Positions 8,965-18,673 are shown, numbered from the stretch's first letter. The stretch is 64,000 bases of DNA from Mitsuaria sp. PDC51 (GCF_900113225.1 NZ_FOZE01000002.1:2025989-2089988); one strand, 5' to 3'. Translations and numbers: made by a program. The notes: generated by a model from the sequence alone, not told the origin.

Positions 8965-9108
8965 CCGGCCTCGCCGCCCAGTGACCCCCTCGCCATGACC
9001 ACCGCCCCGACACCCACCGGACCCGCGACGCCCCCGGCGCTCCCGCCGGCCGGGGACCCTCGCGGCGCCCCTCTTTCCACGATTCCCACGACCACGACGC
9101 TGAACACC

Positions 9109-10485
9109 ATGAACGCGAACGACGCCACCCCCGCCGCCGACACCGCCACCTTCCGCGCGCTGATCCAGTCGCTGCCCGCGGACTTCCAGTGGGGCTCCGC
9201 GACCAGCGCCGCGCAGATCGAGGGCGCCGGCCGCGAGGACGGCAAGGGCGAGTCCATCTGGGACCGTTTCTGCGCCCAGCCGGGCCGCATCAAGGACGGC
9301 TCCAACATCGACGTCGCCTGCGACCATTACCGCCGCTATCCGGAGGACGTGAAGCTGATGCGATGGCTGGGCCTGGACGCCTACCGCTTCTCGTTCTCCT
9401 GGCCGCGGGTGCAGCCGCTGGGCCGCGGCGCCTGGAACGAGGCCGGCTTCGATTTCTACGACCGCCTGATCGACGAGCTGCTCCAGGCCGGCATCAAGCC
9501 CAACGCGACCCTGTACCACTGGGACCTGCCGCAGGCGCTGGACGACTCGATCGGCGGGCTGCTGTCGTGCGAGGTGGTGCCGCTGTTCGCCGACTATGCC
9601 GCCGAGATCGCGCGCCGCTTCGGCGACCGGCTGGCGACGATCGCCACGCTGAACGAGCCGTGGTGCTCGGCGACGCTGGGCTACGAGACCGCGCAGTTCG
9701 CGCCCGGCCACACGAACCGCGCCGAGGCCTACCAGGTCTCGCACCACCTGCTGATGATGCATGGCGCCGCGATGCAGGCCATGCGCGCGGTGGGCTCGAA
9801 GGCGCAGCTGGGCATCGTGCTCAACCACACGCCGTCCTTCCCGGCCGACCCGCTCAGCGAGGAGGACCGCCGCGCCGCGCGCATCGACGACGGCACCAAC
9901 GTGCGCTGGTACATGGACCCGGTGTTCCGCGGCCAGTACCCGGCTGACATCGTGGAGTACCTCGGCGCCGACGCGCCGCGCGTGCAGGACGGCGACCTGG
10001 CGCTGATCCAGCAGCCGCTGGACTTCCTGGGCATCAACTTCTACACCCGCAGCGTGCTCAACGGCCGCCAGCAGTTCGTGACGCCGCCCGGGGAACTGGG
10101 CTTCACCGACATGGGCTGGGAGATCTATCCGCAGGCGCTGACCCAGCACCTGCTGCGCATCACCCGCGAGTACACGCCGCCGCCGCTGGTCATCACCGAG
10201 AACGGCATGGCCAATGCCGACAGCATCGTCGACGGCCGCGTGCCCGACGCGGCGCGCATCGCCTACCTGCGCGGCCACCTCGAGGCGCTGGCCCAGGCGG
10301 TGGCGCTGGGCGCCGACGTGCGAGGCTACTTCTACTGGAGTCTGCTCGACAACTTCGAATGGAACTCGGGCTACCAGAAGCGCTTCGGCCTGTTCCACGT
10401 CGACTACGCGTCGCAGCAGCGCCTGGCCAAGGACAGCGCCCACTGGTACCGCGACGCGATCGCGGCCTTCAAGGCCGGGCGTTGA
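9109..10485 (+). CDS. GH1 beta-glucosidase, cytoplasmic
   Basis: A glycoside hydrolase family 1 enzyme of about 458 aa. The acid/base glutamate is E183 in TLNEP, and the nucleophile is E364 in ITENG, both classic for the family. The N-terminal FQWGSATSAAQIEG and the C-terminal NFEWNSGYQKRFGL motifs are intact. I prefer the ATG at 9109; an in-frame ATG at 8995 would add 38 proline/threonine-rich residues unlike the family. Neither start has a strong ribosome site. There is no signal peptide, so imported beta-glucosides would be cleaved in the cytoplasm and the glucose handed to the neighbouring glucokinase. Confidence 0.93.
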   Translation: MNANDATPAADTATFRALIQSLPADFQWGSATSAAQIEGAGREDGKGESIWDRFCAQPGRIKDGSNIDVACDHYRRYPEDVKLMRWLGLDAYRFSFSWPRVQPLGRGAWNEAGFDFYDRLIDELLQAGIKPNATLYHWDLPQALDDSIGGLLSCEVVPLFADYAAEIARRFGDRLATIATLNEPWCSATLGYETAQFAPGHTNRAEAYQVSHHLLMMHGAAMQAMRAVGSKAQLGIVLNHTPSFPADPLSEEDRRAARIDDGTNVRWYMDPVFRGQYPADIVEYLGADAPRVQDGDLALIQQPLDFLGINFYTRSVLNGRQQFVTPPGELGFTDMGWEIYPQALTQHLLRITREYTPPPLVITENGMANADSIVDGRVPDAARIAYLRGHLEALAQAVALGADVRGYFYWSLLDNFEWNSGYQKRFGLFHVDYASQQRLAKDSAHWYRDAIAAFKAGR

Positions 10486-10631
10486 GCGCCAGGGGCTAAA
10501 CATCGGGCGCGGCGTCACCGTCCGGCCCGACGCCGGGGCGGACTGTGGCAGCATCCGGGGCTTTCGCGCGCGGGGCGGGCACGGCTCCTGCCGCGTCGCG
10601 GAACGGAGGCATCGGTGAAGGAGCAGAAGGC

Positions 10632-11627
10632 ATGAGTCAGGGCGGAACGGCGCCAATGCGGTTGCTGGCGGACGTGGGCGCGACGCATGTGCGCTTCGCC
10701 AGCCAGGGCGGTGCGGCGGAGCCGCTGCAACACGTCGCGCGCTACGTGTGCCGCGACTTCGACACGCTCGCGGACGCGATCTTCTATCACCTGCATCGCG
10801 AGGGCCTGCCCCGTCCGCGCAGCTGCGCGATCGGCATCGCCACCGCGGTCACCGGCGACCATGTCCGCATGACCAACCACCACTGGAGCTTCTCCACGCG
10901 GGCGCTGCAATCGGCGCTGGGCGCGGAGCGGGTCCTGGTGATCAACGACTTCACCGCGCTGGCGCTGGCGCTGCCGGTGCTGGGACCGCAGTCGATGCGC
11001 AAGGTCGGCGGCGGCGAGCCGGTGGCCGGCGCGGCCAAGGGACTGGTCGGGCCCGGGACCGGGCTCGGGGTGTCGGGGCTGCTGCGGTCCGACGACGGCG
11101 CCACGCAGGTCGCGGTCGGCGGGGAGGGCGGGCACGCCACGCTGTCGTCCTACGAGCCCGAGGAGCGGGCCGTGCTCGACCTGCTGCACCGGCGCTTCGG
11201 GCATGTGTCGGCGGAGCGGGCGGTGTCGGGGCCTGGCCTGGAAAACCTCTACATGGCGCTGGCCGAGCTGCGCGGGCTCAAGCTCGCCCCCGGCGAAGGC
11301 CGCGTCGCGCCGGCGATCACGGCGGCGGCGCTGGCGGGCGAGCCCTTCAGCAGCGAGGTCGTCACCATGTTCTGCGCGCTGCTGGGCGACATCGCCGGGC
11401 ATGTCGCGCTCACGCTGGGCGCGCGCGGTGGGCTCTACATCGGCGGCGGCATCGTGCCGCGACTGGGCGAGTGGTTCGACCGCAGCCCGTTCAGGGCGCG
11501 CTTCGAGTCCTGCGGCCGGCTGACGTCCTATTTGCGGGCGATCCCGACCTACGTCGTGCAGGAGGCGGATCAGGCGCCGTTGCTCGGGGCCAGTCGGGCG
11601 CTGGATCGGGATGTGCTGACGCACTGA
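10632..11627 (+). CDS. glk: Glucokinase (Glk family)
   Basis: A 331-aa bacterial glucokinase using ATP to make glucose 6-phosphate. The phosphate-1 motif reads ADVGATHVRF, the catalytic aspartate lies in INDFTALA, the phosphate-2 motif is GPGTGLGVS, and the glucose-binding GGEGGH is present. The start at 10632 is chosen for AAGGAG eight bases upstream; the open frame extends 29 codons further without a ribosome site. It lies 146 bp after the beta-glucosidase gene in the same orientation and completes the assimilation route. The usual second residue pattern DxGGT is DVGAT here, a conservative change. Confidence 0.92.
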   Translation: MSQGGTAPMRLLADVGATHVRFASQGGAAEPLQHVARYVCRDFDTLADAIFYHLHREGLPRPRSCAIGIATAVTGDHVRMTNHHWSFSTRALQSALGAERVLVINDFTALALALPVLGPQSMRKVGGGEPVAGAAKGLVGPGTGLGVSGLLRSDDGATQVAVGGEGGHATLSSYEPEERAVLDLLHRRFGHVSAERAVSGPGLENLYMALAELRGLKLAPGEGRVAPAITAAALAGEPFSSEVVTMFCALLGDIAGHVALTLGARGGLYIGGGIVPRLGEWFDRSPFRARFESCGRLTSYLRAIPTYVVQEADQAPLLGASRALDRDVLTH

Positions 11628-11787
11628 GGTCAGCTGGCGCTGAGACCGCCTACCTGCGCCGACCAGCGCGTTGGCCGCCAGGGCGCAGGATTCCCGCGGC
11701 AAGCGCCGGAACCCCGCGCCCTGCCGTCCCCGATCACCGGCTCACTGCGCTGGGGCGGTGGCGGGCGGGGGGCTGGGCTCTGAAATG

Positions 11788-11813
11788 AAAAAAGCGGCCG
11801 GGATGGCCGCTTT
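11788..11813 (-). terminator. Terminator of the M13 peptidase gene
   Basis: A 9-bp stem (11791-11799 with 11805-11813) is followed on the minus strand by a run of six T. It lies 16 bp beyond the peptidase stop codon. The 160 bp between it and the end of glk show no gene. Confidence 0.85.
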
Positions 11814-11828
11814 GTCGGGAGGTCCGGG

Positions 11829-13850
11829 TTACCAGATCCGGATGCGGTCCTCGCTGGGCTTGAACATCTTGTCGCCCGGCTTGGTCTTGAAGGCCTCGTG
11901 GAAGCCGTCGTGGTTGACGGCGGCGCCGTTGGCGCGGAACTCCGGCGGGGAATGCGGGTCGATGGTCAGGAGCTGCAGCTTGCGCTCTTCGCGCGCCTTC
12001 TCTCGCCAGGCCTGCGACCAGCCCATGAAGAAGCGCTGCTCGCCGGTGTAGCCGTCGATGACCGGCGCCGGCTTGCCGCCCAGTGAGCGCAGGTAGGCCT
12101 TGTAGGCGATCTGCAGGCCCGACAGGTCGGCGATGTTCTCGCCCAGCGTCAGCTTGCCGTTGAGGTGCTTGCCCGGGATCGGCTCGTAGCCCTCGTACTG
12201 CGCGACCAGCTTCGCGCCGATGGCGTCGAAGGCCTTGCGGTCGTCGTCGGTCCACCAGTTGCGGAGCTTGCCGTCGCCATCGAACTGGCTGCCCTGGTCG
12301 TCGAAGCCGTGGCTGATCTCATGCCCGATGACCGCGCCGATCGCGCCGTAGTTCACCGCGTCGTCGGCCTTCGTGTTGTAGAAGGGCGGCTGCAGGATGG
12401 CGGCGGGGAAGACGATCTCGTTGAGGGTCGGGTTGTAGTAGGCGTTGACCGTCTGCGGCGTCATCAGCCACTCGCGGCGATCGACCGGCTTGCTGGCCTT
12501 GGCGGCCTGGCGCTTCCACTCGAAGGTGGCCGCGCGCAGGTTGTTGCCCACCGGGTCGCCAGCCTTGACCTCCAGCGCGCCGTAGTCGCGCCAGACATCG
12601 GGGTAGCCGATCTTGACCATGTACTTGGACAGCTTGTCCTGGGCCTGCGCCTTGGTGGCGGGCGTCATCCAGCTGAGCTTGTCGATGGACTCCTTGTAGG
12701 AGGCCAGCAGGTTGTTGACCAGCTGCAGCATCCGGGCCTTGTCGGCGGCCGGGAAGTAGCGCTTGACGTAGACCTCGCCGACCGCCTCGCCGAGCGCGCC
12801 GTTGACGTTGCCCACCGCCTGCTGCCAGCGCGGCAGCGGGCTCTTCGCGCCGGTCAGTGCCGCGCCGTGGAACTGGAAGTGGGCGTCGCGGTAGACCTTG
12901 GGCAGCGTCGACGCATTGGCGTCGATGGCGCGGAAGCTGAGGTAGAGCTTGAGGTCCTCCAGCGGTGCCTCGCCCAGGAGCTTGGCCGCGCCGGTGAGGT
13001 AGCTCGGCTGCGAGGCGGACAGCTTGTCCAGGCCCGGCAGGGAGGCCCCGGTGAAGAAGGCGTTCCAGTCGAAGCCCGGCGCCTTCTGCGCCAGCTCGGC
13101 CGGCGTCATCGGGTTGTAGGTCTTCTGCGGATCGCGCAGCGAGACCTTGTCCCACTGCACCTCGGCCAGACGCTCCTCGAGCGCCAGCACCCGCTGCGCG
13201 CTGCCGGCCGGATCGGCGATGCCGGCGGCCTTGGCCAGCGTCTGCAGGTAGTCGAGGTAGGCGGCGCGGGCCTTGGCCAGGCGCTCGTCGTCCTTCTTGA
13301 GGTAGTAGTCGCGGTCGGGCAGGCCCAGGCCGCCCTGCCAGGTCTGCAGGCGGTTGATGGTGGGGTCCTGGTAGTCGGCCTCGATGCCCAGCGGCACCGG
13401 GGTGTCGAGGACACCGGTCTGCGCGCCCAGCCAGGTCGCGAGCTGCGTGCGCGTCTGGATCGCGGCGATGCTGTCCAGCAGCGGCTTGATCGGGGCCAGG
13501 CCAGCCTTGTCGATCGCCGCGGTGTTCATGTAGGCGGCGTAGTAGTCGCCGATCTTCTGCTCGACGCTGCCGCCCTGGGCCTTCTTCTTCGACAGGTCCT
13601 CGATGATGGCGCGGGCACGCTTGTCGGAGAGGTCCGCCAGCAGGTGGAAGGCGCCGTAGGAGGCCTTGTCCGCGGGGATCTCGGTGGTCGACAGCCAATG
13701 GCCGTTGGCGGCGCGGAACAGGTCGTCCTGGGGACGCACGGTCTTGTCGTAGCCCTTCAGGTCGAGGCCCGATTGCGGCTGCGCCGCCATCGCGAGGCCG
13801 CTCAGCTGCATCAGCAGGGCGAGGGTGGTGAGGCGGAGGACGTTCTTCAT
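11829..13850 (-). CDS. M13-family (neprilysin-like) zinc metallopeptidase, exported
   Basis: A 673-aa M13 peptidase, similar in length to bacterial PepO/neprilysin homologues. A signal peptide occupies about residues 1-24 (MKNVLRLTTLALLMQLSGLA). The zinc motif HEISH is at residues 510-514, and ENIADLSG further on supplies the third ligand and the conserved aspartate. The family C-terminus ends in a tryptophan (RIRIW). The start at 13850 is chosen because it opens the signal peptide; an upstream in-frame ATG at 13907 adds 19 residues that would disturb it. It likely degrades small peptides in the periplasm. It is monocistronic, with its own terminator. Confidence 0.93.
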   Translation of the reverse strand: MKNVLRLTTLALLMQLSGLAMAAQPQSGLDLKGYDKTVRPQDDLFRAANGHWLSTTEIPADKASYGAFHLLADLSDKRARAIIEDLSKKKAQGGSVEQKIGDYYAAYMNTAAIDKAGLAPIKPLLDSIAAIQTRTQLATWLGAQTGVLDTPVPLGIEADYQDPTINRLQTWQGGLGLPDRDYYLKKDDERLAKARAAYLDYLQTLAKAAGIADPAGSAQRVLALEERLAEVQWDKVSLRDPQKTYNPMTPAELAQKAPGFDWNAFFTGASLPGLDKLSASQPSYLTGAAKLLGEAPLEDLKLYLSFRAIDANASTLPKVYRDAHFQFHGAALTGAKSPLPRWQQAVGNVNGALGEAVGEVYVKRYFPAADKARMLQLVNNLLASYKESIDKLSWMTPATKAQAQDKLSKYMVKIGYPDVWRDYGALEVKAGDPVGNNLRAATFEWKRQAAKASKPVDRREWLMTPQTVNAYYNPTLNEIVFPAAILQPPFYNTKADDAVNYGAIGAVIGHEISHGFDDQGSQFDGDGKLRNWWTDDDRKAFDAIGAKLVAQYEGYEPIPGKHLNGKLTLGENIADLSGLQIAYKAYLRSLGGKPAPVIDGYTGEQRFFMGWSQAWREKAREERKLQLLTIDPHSPPEFRANGAAVNHDGFHEAFKTKPGDKMFKPSEDRIRIW

Positions 13851-13985
13851 CGCAAGCAGATCTGGAGTGCGGGCCGGGCCCGTCGGAGCCGGAAGCCTAT
13901 GCCACAAGGCAGACCCGTGACAAAAGCCATGAGGCCGCTTGTGGCGGCCGTCGCACCGGGGCTTTCCAGCTTGCCGGCAGGCCCT

Positions 13986-14963
13986 TCAAGTGGCTGGACA
14001 ACGCCTGTCGGCACCGGTCGCCGCCCGCGTCTTCACGCCCTCTTGAGGCGTGGGGCGCGCGGCCGGCGCGGGAGCGCGCGTGCTCAGGGTCAGCGCCGTG
14101 ATCACCAGCGCCGCGCCGATCCACTCCTGCGCCGCCGGATGCTGGCCGAGCGCGACGCTCATCAGCAGCGCCGACACCGGCACGCCATTGAGGAACAGCG
14201 TGCCGCGCGACGCGCCGAGTTGCCGCACGCCGAAGTTGAAGGCCACGACCGCGGCGACAGTGGGCACCGCGGCGATGTAGAGCAGGTGCGGCGCGACCGG
14301 CGTCAGGTCCTGCCAGGTGGGCGCGTTGACCCAGCCACCGGCCGTCATGGCGACGGCGAAGAGCAGTTGCCACGGCAGCGCCGCGATCGCGGTCAGGCCG
14401 GTGTATTCCAGCGGGCTCAGCGTGGGGAGCCGGGCCGCGCCGCGGGTGTAGAGCACCCAGCCGATCGTGCCCAGCAGCGTCAGCGCGTCGCCCAGCAGCA
14501 TGTGGGGCGGACCGTCGCCGCGGCCGAGCACGCCCGACACCATCACCACGCCGCCCAGCGCCAGCACCGCCGCGCCGGCCACGCCCAGGCCCGGCCGGTG
14601 GCCGTCCAGCAGCCAGCGCAGCAGGATCGTCGTCATCGGCATCGTGGCCATCAGCACCGCGCCGTGCGAGGGCAGGGACAGCTTCAGGCCCTCCAGCACC
14701 AGCACGCCGAAGAAGCCGTAGCCCAGCACGCCGTGGCCGGTGAGCGTGCCCCAGTGCGTCCTCAGCTTGTCCCAGGGGCGCTGGCCGAAGCGCATCACCA
14801 GCAGCGTCATGCCGACGCCGGCCAGCAGGTAGCGGACCGCGGTGAACCAGACCGGATCCAACCGTCCCAGCACCGGCTTGCCGACGAGGAACAGGCTGCC
14901 CCAGGAAATCGCCGCGAACAGCATCGCGACGGTGGCGGCAATGGGAGAGGAGGTGGGCGTCAT
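13986..14963 (-). CDS. EamA/DMT-family transporter
   Basis: A 325-aa inner-membrane protein of the drug/metabolite transporter superfamily. Two EamA repeats are visible, each of about five hydrophobic helices (about residues 10-145 and 160-300), with the family motif AxxWGS(L)F early (FAAISWGSLFLVGKP). The tail after residue 305 is basic and probably cytoplasmic. It is transcribed divergently from a LysR gene 136 bp away, the common arrangement in which the LysR protein controls the exporter. The substrate is unknown; amino acids or their derivatives are typical for the family. Confidence 0.9.
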   Translation of the reverse strand: MTPTSSPIAATVAMLFAAISWGSLFLVGKPVLGRLDPVWFTAVRYLLAGVGMTLLVMRFGQRPWDKLRTHWGTLTGHGVLGYGFFGVLVLEGLKLSLPSHGAVLMATMPMTTILLRWLLDGHRPGLGVAGAAVLALGGVVMVSGVLGRGDGPPHMLLGDALTLLGTIGWVLYTRGAARLPTLSPLEYTGLTAIAALPWQLLFAVAMTAGGWVNAPTWQDLTPVAPHLLYIAAVPTVAAVVAFNFGVRQLGASRGTLFLNGVPVSALLMSVALGQHPAAQEWIGAALVITALTLSTRAPAPAARPTPQEGVKTRAATGADRRCPAT

Positions 14964-15099
14964 GGCGACCGGCCTTCTTGGCAACTGCGATGGAGGGCAG
15001 TCTGGGCGCCGCCCCGCGCGCGGTCCATGCGCTTGTTTGGAACAGGCGTTTGAAGAATCCGAACGCCGCCGGCCCGGCGGCTGGTCACAATCCCGCCCC

Positions 15100-15978
15100 A
15101 TGGAGCTGTACCAGCTGAAGAGCTTTCTGGCCGTCGTGGCCGAACGGAACCTGACCCGCGCCGCGGAGAAGGTGTTCACCAGCGTGCCCGCCGTCAGCGC
15201 GCAGATCAAGGCGCTGGAGGAGGAGCTGGGCGTGCAGCTGTTCGAGCGCAGCTCGCGCGGCATGACGCTGACGACCGCCGGCGAGAAGCTGGCCGAGGAG
15301 GCGCGCCGCACGCTCGACGCGGCGCAGCGCCTGCGCCAGGCCGCCGCGCAGATCCGTGGCGAGGTGCAGGGGCGGCTGCGCATGGGCACCGTCACCGACC
15401 CGCTGGCGCTGCGCCTGGGCGAGGTGCTGGTGAAGCTGGCGGAGCGCCATCCCGGCATCGGGCTGCAGCTGATGCAGCGCCTGTCGCTGCACAGCGTGCA
15501 GGCGCTGCGCCGCGGAGAGGTCGACTGCGCTTACGTGCTCTACGACGGCGAGGCGGCCGACGGGCTGGTGGTCGAGCGCCTGCGCCGGATGGAGCTGGCC
15601 GTGGCGGTGCCGCGCCGCTTCGCCGACCGGGAGTGGCCGGTGTCGCGGGAGGCGCTGCTGTCGCTGCCCTGGATCGGCACGCCGCCCGACTGCGGTTTGC
15701 GTCCGGCCGCCGAGCGGCTGTTCCAGAGCGCCGGCCGCGAGCCGCCGCACAGCCTGATGGCGGAGACCGAGGCCGCCGTGCGTGGCATGGTCGCCAGCGG
15801 CCTGGGCGCCGCAGTGCTACGCAAGGACCAGGCGCAGGCGGCGGTCGACGCCGGCGAGCTGCGCATCTGGCCGCATTGGCAGGACGAGACCTGGCTGTGC
15901 TGGCTCCAGCAGGAACAGGCCGAGGACCACGCGCTGCAGGCGCTGCGCGAACTGGTGCACGAGGTCTGGCAGGACTGA
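15100..15978 (+). CDS. LysR-family transcriptional regulator
   Basis: A 292-aa LysR-type regulator. The N-terminal winged helix-turn-helix is within residues 1-60 (YQLKSFLAVVAERNLTRAA then VSAQIKALEEELG), and a substrate-binding domain follows. The start at 15100 begins with the typical MELYQLKSF of the family; the frame is open further upstream but that part overlaps the divergent promoter. The neighbouring divergent EamA transporter is the likely target. The 136-bp shared intergenic region would hold the operator; I could not define a clear T-N11-A box. Confidence 0.92.
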   Translation: MELYQLKSFLAVVAERNLTRAAEKVFTSVPAVSAQIKALEEELGVQLFERSSRGMTLTTAGEKLAEEARRTLDAAQRLRQAAAQIRGEVQGRLRMGTVTDPLALRLGEVLVKLAERHPGIGLQLMQRLSLHSVQALRRGEVDCAYVLYDGEAADGLVVERLRRMELAVAVPRRFADREWPVSREALLSLPWIGTPPDCGLRPAAERLFQSAGREPPHSLMAETEAAVRGMVASGLGAAVLRKDQAQAAVDAGELRIWPHWQDETWLCWLQQEQAEDHALQALRELVHEVWQD

Positions 15979-16138
15979 TCCCGCCGTGGCGTCCGATGCG
16001 TCGCCATCCTTCTGAGGCCCACCGGGGCGCTCCCCGCCCATGCCAAGCCGCGGCACGGAGGGTCCGGGCGGTCGTCAGGGGCTTTTTCGACCGACCGGTC
16101 GGGCTGCGATACTCCGCCGATCACAAGGAGACTCGCAC

Positions 16139-16948
16139 GTGGAAACCCTGCAGATGGCGACCGATGCGCGCGGCGTGACGCGCGTGACGATGAACCGGCC
16201 CGAGGTGTTCAACGCCTTCGACGAGGCCATGATCGCGGACCTCGACGCCGCCTTCGACCGCCTGGGCCGGGACCCCGCCGTGCGGATCGTCGTGCTCGAA
16301 GGTGCGGGCAAGGCCTTCAGCGCCGGCGCCGACCTCCAGTGGATGAAGCGCGCGTCGGAAGCGACGCAGGATTGGAACGTCGAGGACGCGCGCCGCTTCG
16401 CCGCCATGCTGGACCGCATCGCGCGCTGCCCCAAGCCGACGATCGCCAAGGTCCACGGCGTGGCGCTGGGCGGCGGCGTGGGCCTGACCCTCGCCTGCGA
16501 CATCGCCGTCGCCGCGGCGGGCGCGCAGTTCGCGGTCAGCGAGGCGCGCTTCGGCATCCTGCCGTCGGTCATCGGTCCCTATGTGATCAATGCCGTCGGC
16601 CCGCGCGAGGCGCGCCGGCTCGCGCTCACCGCCAGCCGCATTCCCGCCGCCGAGGCGCTGCGCATCGGCCTGCTGCACGAGGTCGTGGAGAGCGACGCTG
16701 CCGGCGGGCTCGATGCGGCCGTCGAGCGCTGGGTCGCGGAGCTGTTGATGAACGGCCCGCAGGCGCAGGCCGAGATCAAGGCGCTGTTCGCGCAACTCGA
16801 CGTGGGGCCGGTGGACGGCGAGGTGCGTGAACTCACCGCGCAGACCATCGCCCGCGTGCGCATGGGGGCCGAAGCCAAGGAAGGCTTCGCGGCCTTCCTG
16901 GGCAAGCGCCCCGCTGCCTGGGTGCCGAAGACCGACGCGGCGTCCTGA
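16139..16948 (+). CDS. Enoyl-CoA hydratase/isomerase family protein
   Basis: A 269-aa crotonase-fold protein. The oxyanion-hole segments are FSAGADLQWM and ALGGGVGLTLACD, and the second catalytic region contains SEARFGILP. The start is a GTG at 16139, with AAGGAG eight bases upstream; no better ATG exists. FSAGADLxWM resembles methylglutaconyl-CoA hydratases (LiuC), so leucine breakdown is an alternative to general beta-oxidation. It is followed by a PaaH-like dehydrogenase 132 bp downstream, which favours a role in acyl-CoA or aromatic (phenylacetate/adipyl-type) degradation. The exact substrate is not resolved. Confidence 0.88.
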   Translation: METLQMATDARGVTRVTMNRPEVFNAFDEAMIADLDAAFDRLGRDPAVRIVVLEGAGKAFSAGADLQWMKRASEATQDWNVEDARRFAAMLDRIARCPKPTIAKVHGVALGGGVGLTLACDIAVAAAGAQFAVSEARFGILPSVIGPYVINAVGPREARRLALTASRIPAAEALRIGLLHEVVESDAAGGLDAAVERWVAELLMNGPQAQAEIKALFAQLDVGPVDGEVRELTAQTIARVRMGAEAKEGFAAFLGKRPAAWVPKTDAAS

Positions 16949-17080
16949 CCTCAGGATCGATCGCCGGATGCGCGCGGCCAGCATTCGGGGTCCGGCCTCG
17001 GGTGCCCCGGCGCTGACGCCCGCGGGACTGACGCGCAGCGGCCACGCGCACAAGATTCGAAACAGATGATGGAGACAGCA

Positions 17081-18604
17081 ATGACGGCATCGACGGGAAC
17101 CTGGCGCATCGCGAGCGCCGACGCGGCGCGGGCACCGGTGGCGGTGATCGGCGCCGGCGTGATGGGCGCGGGCATCGCGCAGGTGGCGGCGCAGGCGGGC
17201 CATCCGGTCCGGCTGATGGACCTGCGCGAAGGCGCCGCCGCGGCGGCGATCGCCCAAATCGGCAAGGCGCTCGACGGCTTGGTGGCGAAGGGCCGCATGG
17301 AACAAGACGCGCGCGACGCGGTGCTGGCGCGCCTGTCGCCGGCGGCCTCGACCGCGGAGCTGGCGGACGCCGCGCTCGTCATCGAGGTGATCGTCGAGAA
17401 GCTCGAACCCAAGCAGGCGCTGCTGCGCGAGCTCGACGCGCTGCTGCCGCCCGATGCGCTGATCGCGTCCAACACCTCGTCGATCAGCATCACCGCGCTG
17501 GCCAACGGCATGGCGAACCCGCGCCGGCTCGTCGGCATGCACTTCTTCAACCCGGTGCCGCTGATGAAGCTGGTCGAGGTCGTCTGGGGCGCGGAGACGG
17601 ATGCCTCCGCCGCGCGGGCGATCGAGGCGCTGTCGCGCCGCTGGGGCAAGACGCCGGTGCATGCGAAGTCGACGCCCGGCTTCATCGTCAACCGCATCGC
17701 GCGCCCGTATTACGCAGAGACGCTGCAGCTGCTGCAGGAGCAGGCCGGCAGTCCGGCCCAGCTCGATCGCGCGCTGCGCGGCGCCGGCTTCCGCATGGGG
17801 CCTTGCGAGCTGATGGACTTGATCGGCCACGACACCAACTACCTGGTCACGCAGTCGGTCTTCGAGGCCAACTTCGGCGACAAGCGCTATCAGCCTTCGC
17901 TGGTGCAGAAGGCGCTCGTCGATGGCGGCCGCCTCGGGCGCAAGGCGGGGAAGGGCTTCTACGAGGGCACGCCCGAGAACGCCGCGGCCGTCGCGGTGAT
18001 CGATGGCGACGTCGGCGCGGTGACCTTGTCGGGTCGCGGCCCGCTGGTGGAGCTGCTGGGCGACTGGATGGCGACCCGAGGCCTCACGTTCGAGCGCGAC
18101 GAGACGGCCGACTGGCAGGGCGTCGCGGTCGAAGGCGTCCAGCTGCATTTCACGCGCGGACGCTGCGCCGCACAGCTCGCGCGGGAGCGCAGCCAACCCG
18201 GCCTCGCGGTGATCGATTGGCCGCTCGCGCCCGATCGGATCGAGGGGCTGGCGATCGCCTTCGGGCCGCGCGTGGACAACGTCCAGCAGACCCATGCCGA
18301 GACGCTGCTGCGGCGCCTCGGCTGGGAGCCGCTGGTGCTGCGCGACGTGCCGGGCCTGGCCGTCGCCCGCACGATCGCGATGCTGATCAACGAGGGCGCC
18401 GATGCCGTCTGGCAGGGCGTCTGCGACGAGGCCGGCGCGGACACCGCGATGAAGCTGGGCGTGAACTATCCCGCCGGGCCCTTCGAGTGGCTCGCGCAAC
18501 TGGGTGCGCCGCTCGTGGTCGATGCGCTCGCGGGGCTCTTCGAGGCCTATCGCAGCGAGCGGTACCGGATCAGCCCGCTGCTGCGCCAGCGTCTCTGGGC
18601 CTGA
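17081..18604 (+). CDS. 3-hydroxyacyl-CoA dehydrogenase, PaaH-like
   Basis: A 507-aa NAD-dependent dehydrogenase. A Rossmann motif GAGVMG is at residues 24-29, the catalytic region includes SNTSSISIT and GMHFFNPVPLMKLVE, and two C-terminal 3HCDH domains follow (about residues 205-300 and 420-500). This double C-terminal build and length match PaaH, the 3-hydroxyadipyl-CoA dehydrogenase of phenylacetate degradation, rather than the shorter 280-310-aa HbdA type. The start at 17081 has GGAG upstream; the two ATGs at 17066-17071 lie on that site. A 3-oxoadipyl-CoA-type thiolase sits nearby, which supports this reading. Confidence 0.88.
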   Translation: MTASTGTWRIASADAARAPVAVIGAGVMGAGIAQVAAQAGHPVRLMDLREGAAAAAIAQIGKALDGLVAKGRMEQDARDAVLARLSPAASTAELADAALVIEVIVEKLEPKQALLRELDALLPPDALIASNTSSISITALANGMANPRRLVGMHFFNPVPLMKLVEVVWGAETDASAARAIEALSRRWGKTPVHAKSTPGFIVNRIARPYYAETLQLLQEQAGSPAQLDRALRGAGFRMGPCELMDLIGHDTNYLVTQSVFEANFGDKRYQPSLVQKALVDGGRLGRKAGKGFYEGTPENAAAVAVIDGDVGAVTLSGRGPLVELLGDWMATRGLTFERDETADWQGVAVEGVQLHFTRGRCAAQLARERSQPGLAVIDWPLAPDRIEGLAIAFGPRVDNVQQTHAETLLRRLGWEPLVLRDVPGLAVARTIAMLINEGADAVWQGVCDEAGADTAMKLGVNYPAGPFEWLAQLGAPLVVDALAGLFEAYRSERYRISPLLRQRLWA

Positions 18605-18630
18605 ACGCGACCCTGTCGGTCCGGAAATGA

Positions 18631-18656
18631 AAAAGCGCCCCTCGGGGCGCTTCTTC
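18631..18656. terminator. Bidirectional terminator between dehydrogenase and IclR genes
   Basis: A 9-bp perfect stem AAGCGCCCC/GGGGCGCTT (18633-18641, 18644-18652) lies between two converging genes. A run of A on the left gives the T tail for the minus strand, and TTCTTC gives a weak tail on the plus strand. Confidence 0.8.
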
Positions 18657-18673
18657 GTTGAGCCGCAACGGCC

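Noticed and set aside
8995..9108. N-terminal 38-residue extension of the beta-glucosidase
   Set aside because: Proline/threonine-rich and unlike the GH1 family, with no ribosome site; kept as an alternative start only.
13933..13949. A 6-bp GC stem downstream of the EamA gene as a terminator
   Set aside because: No immediate T run on the minus strand and a weak, short stem.
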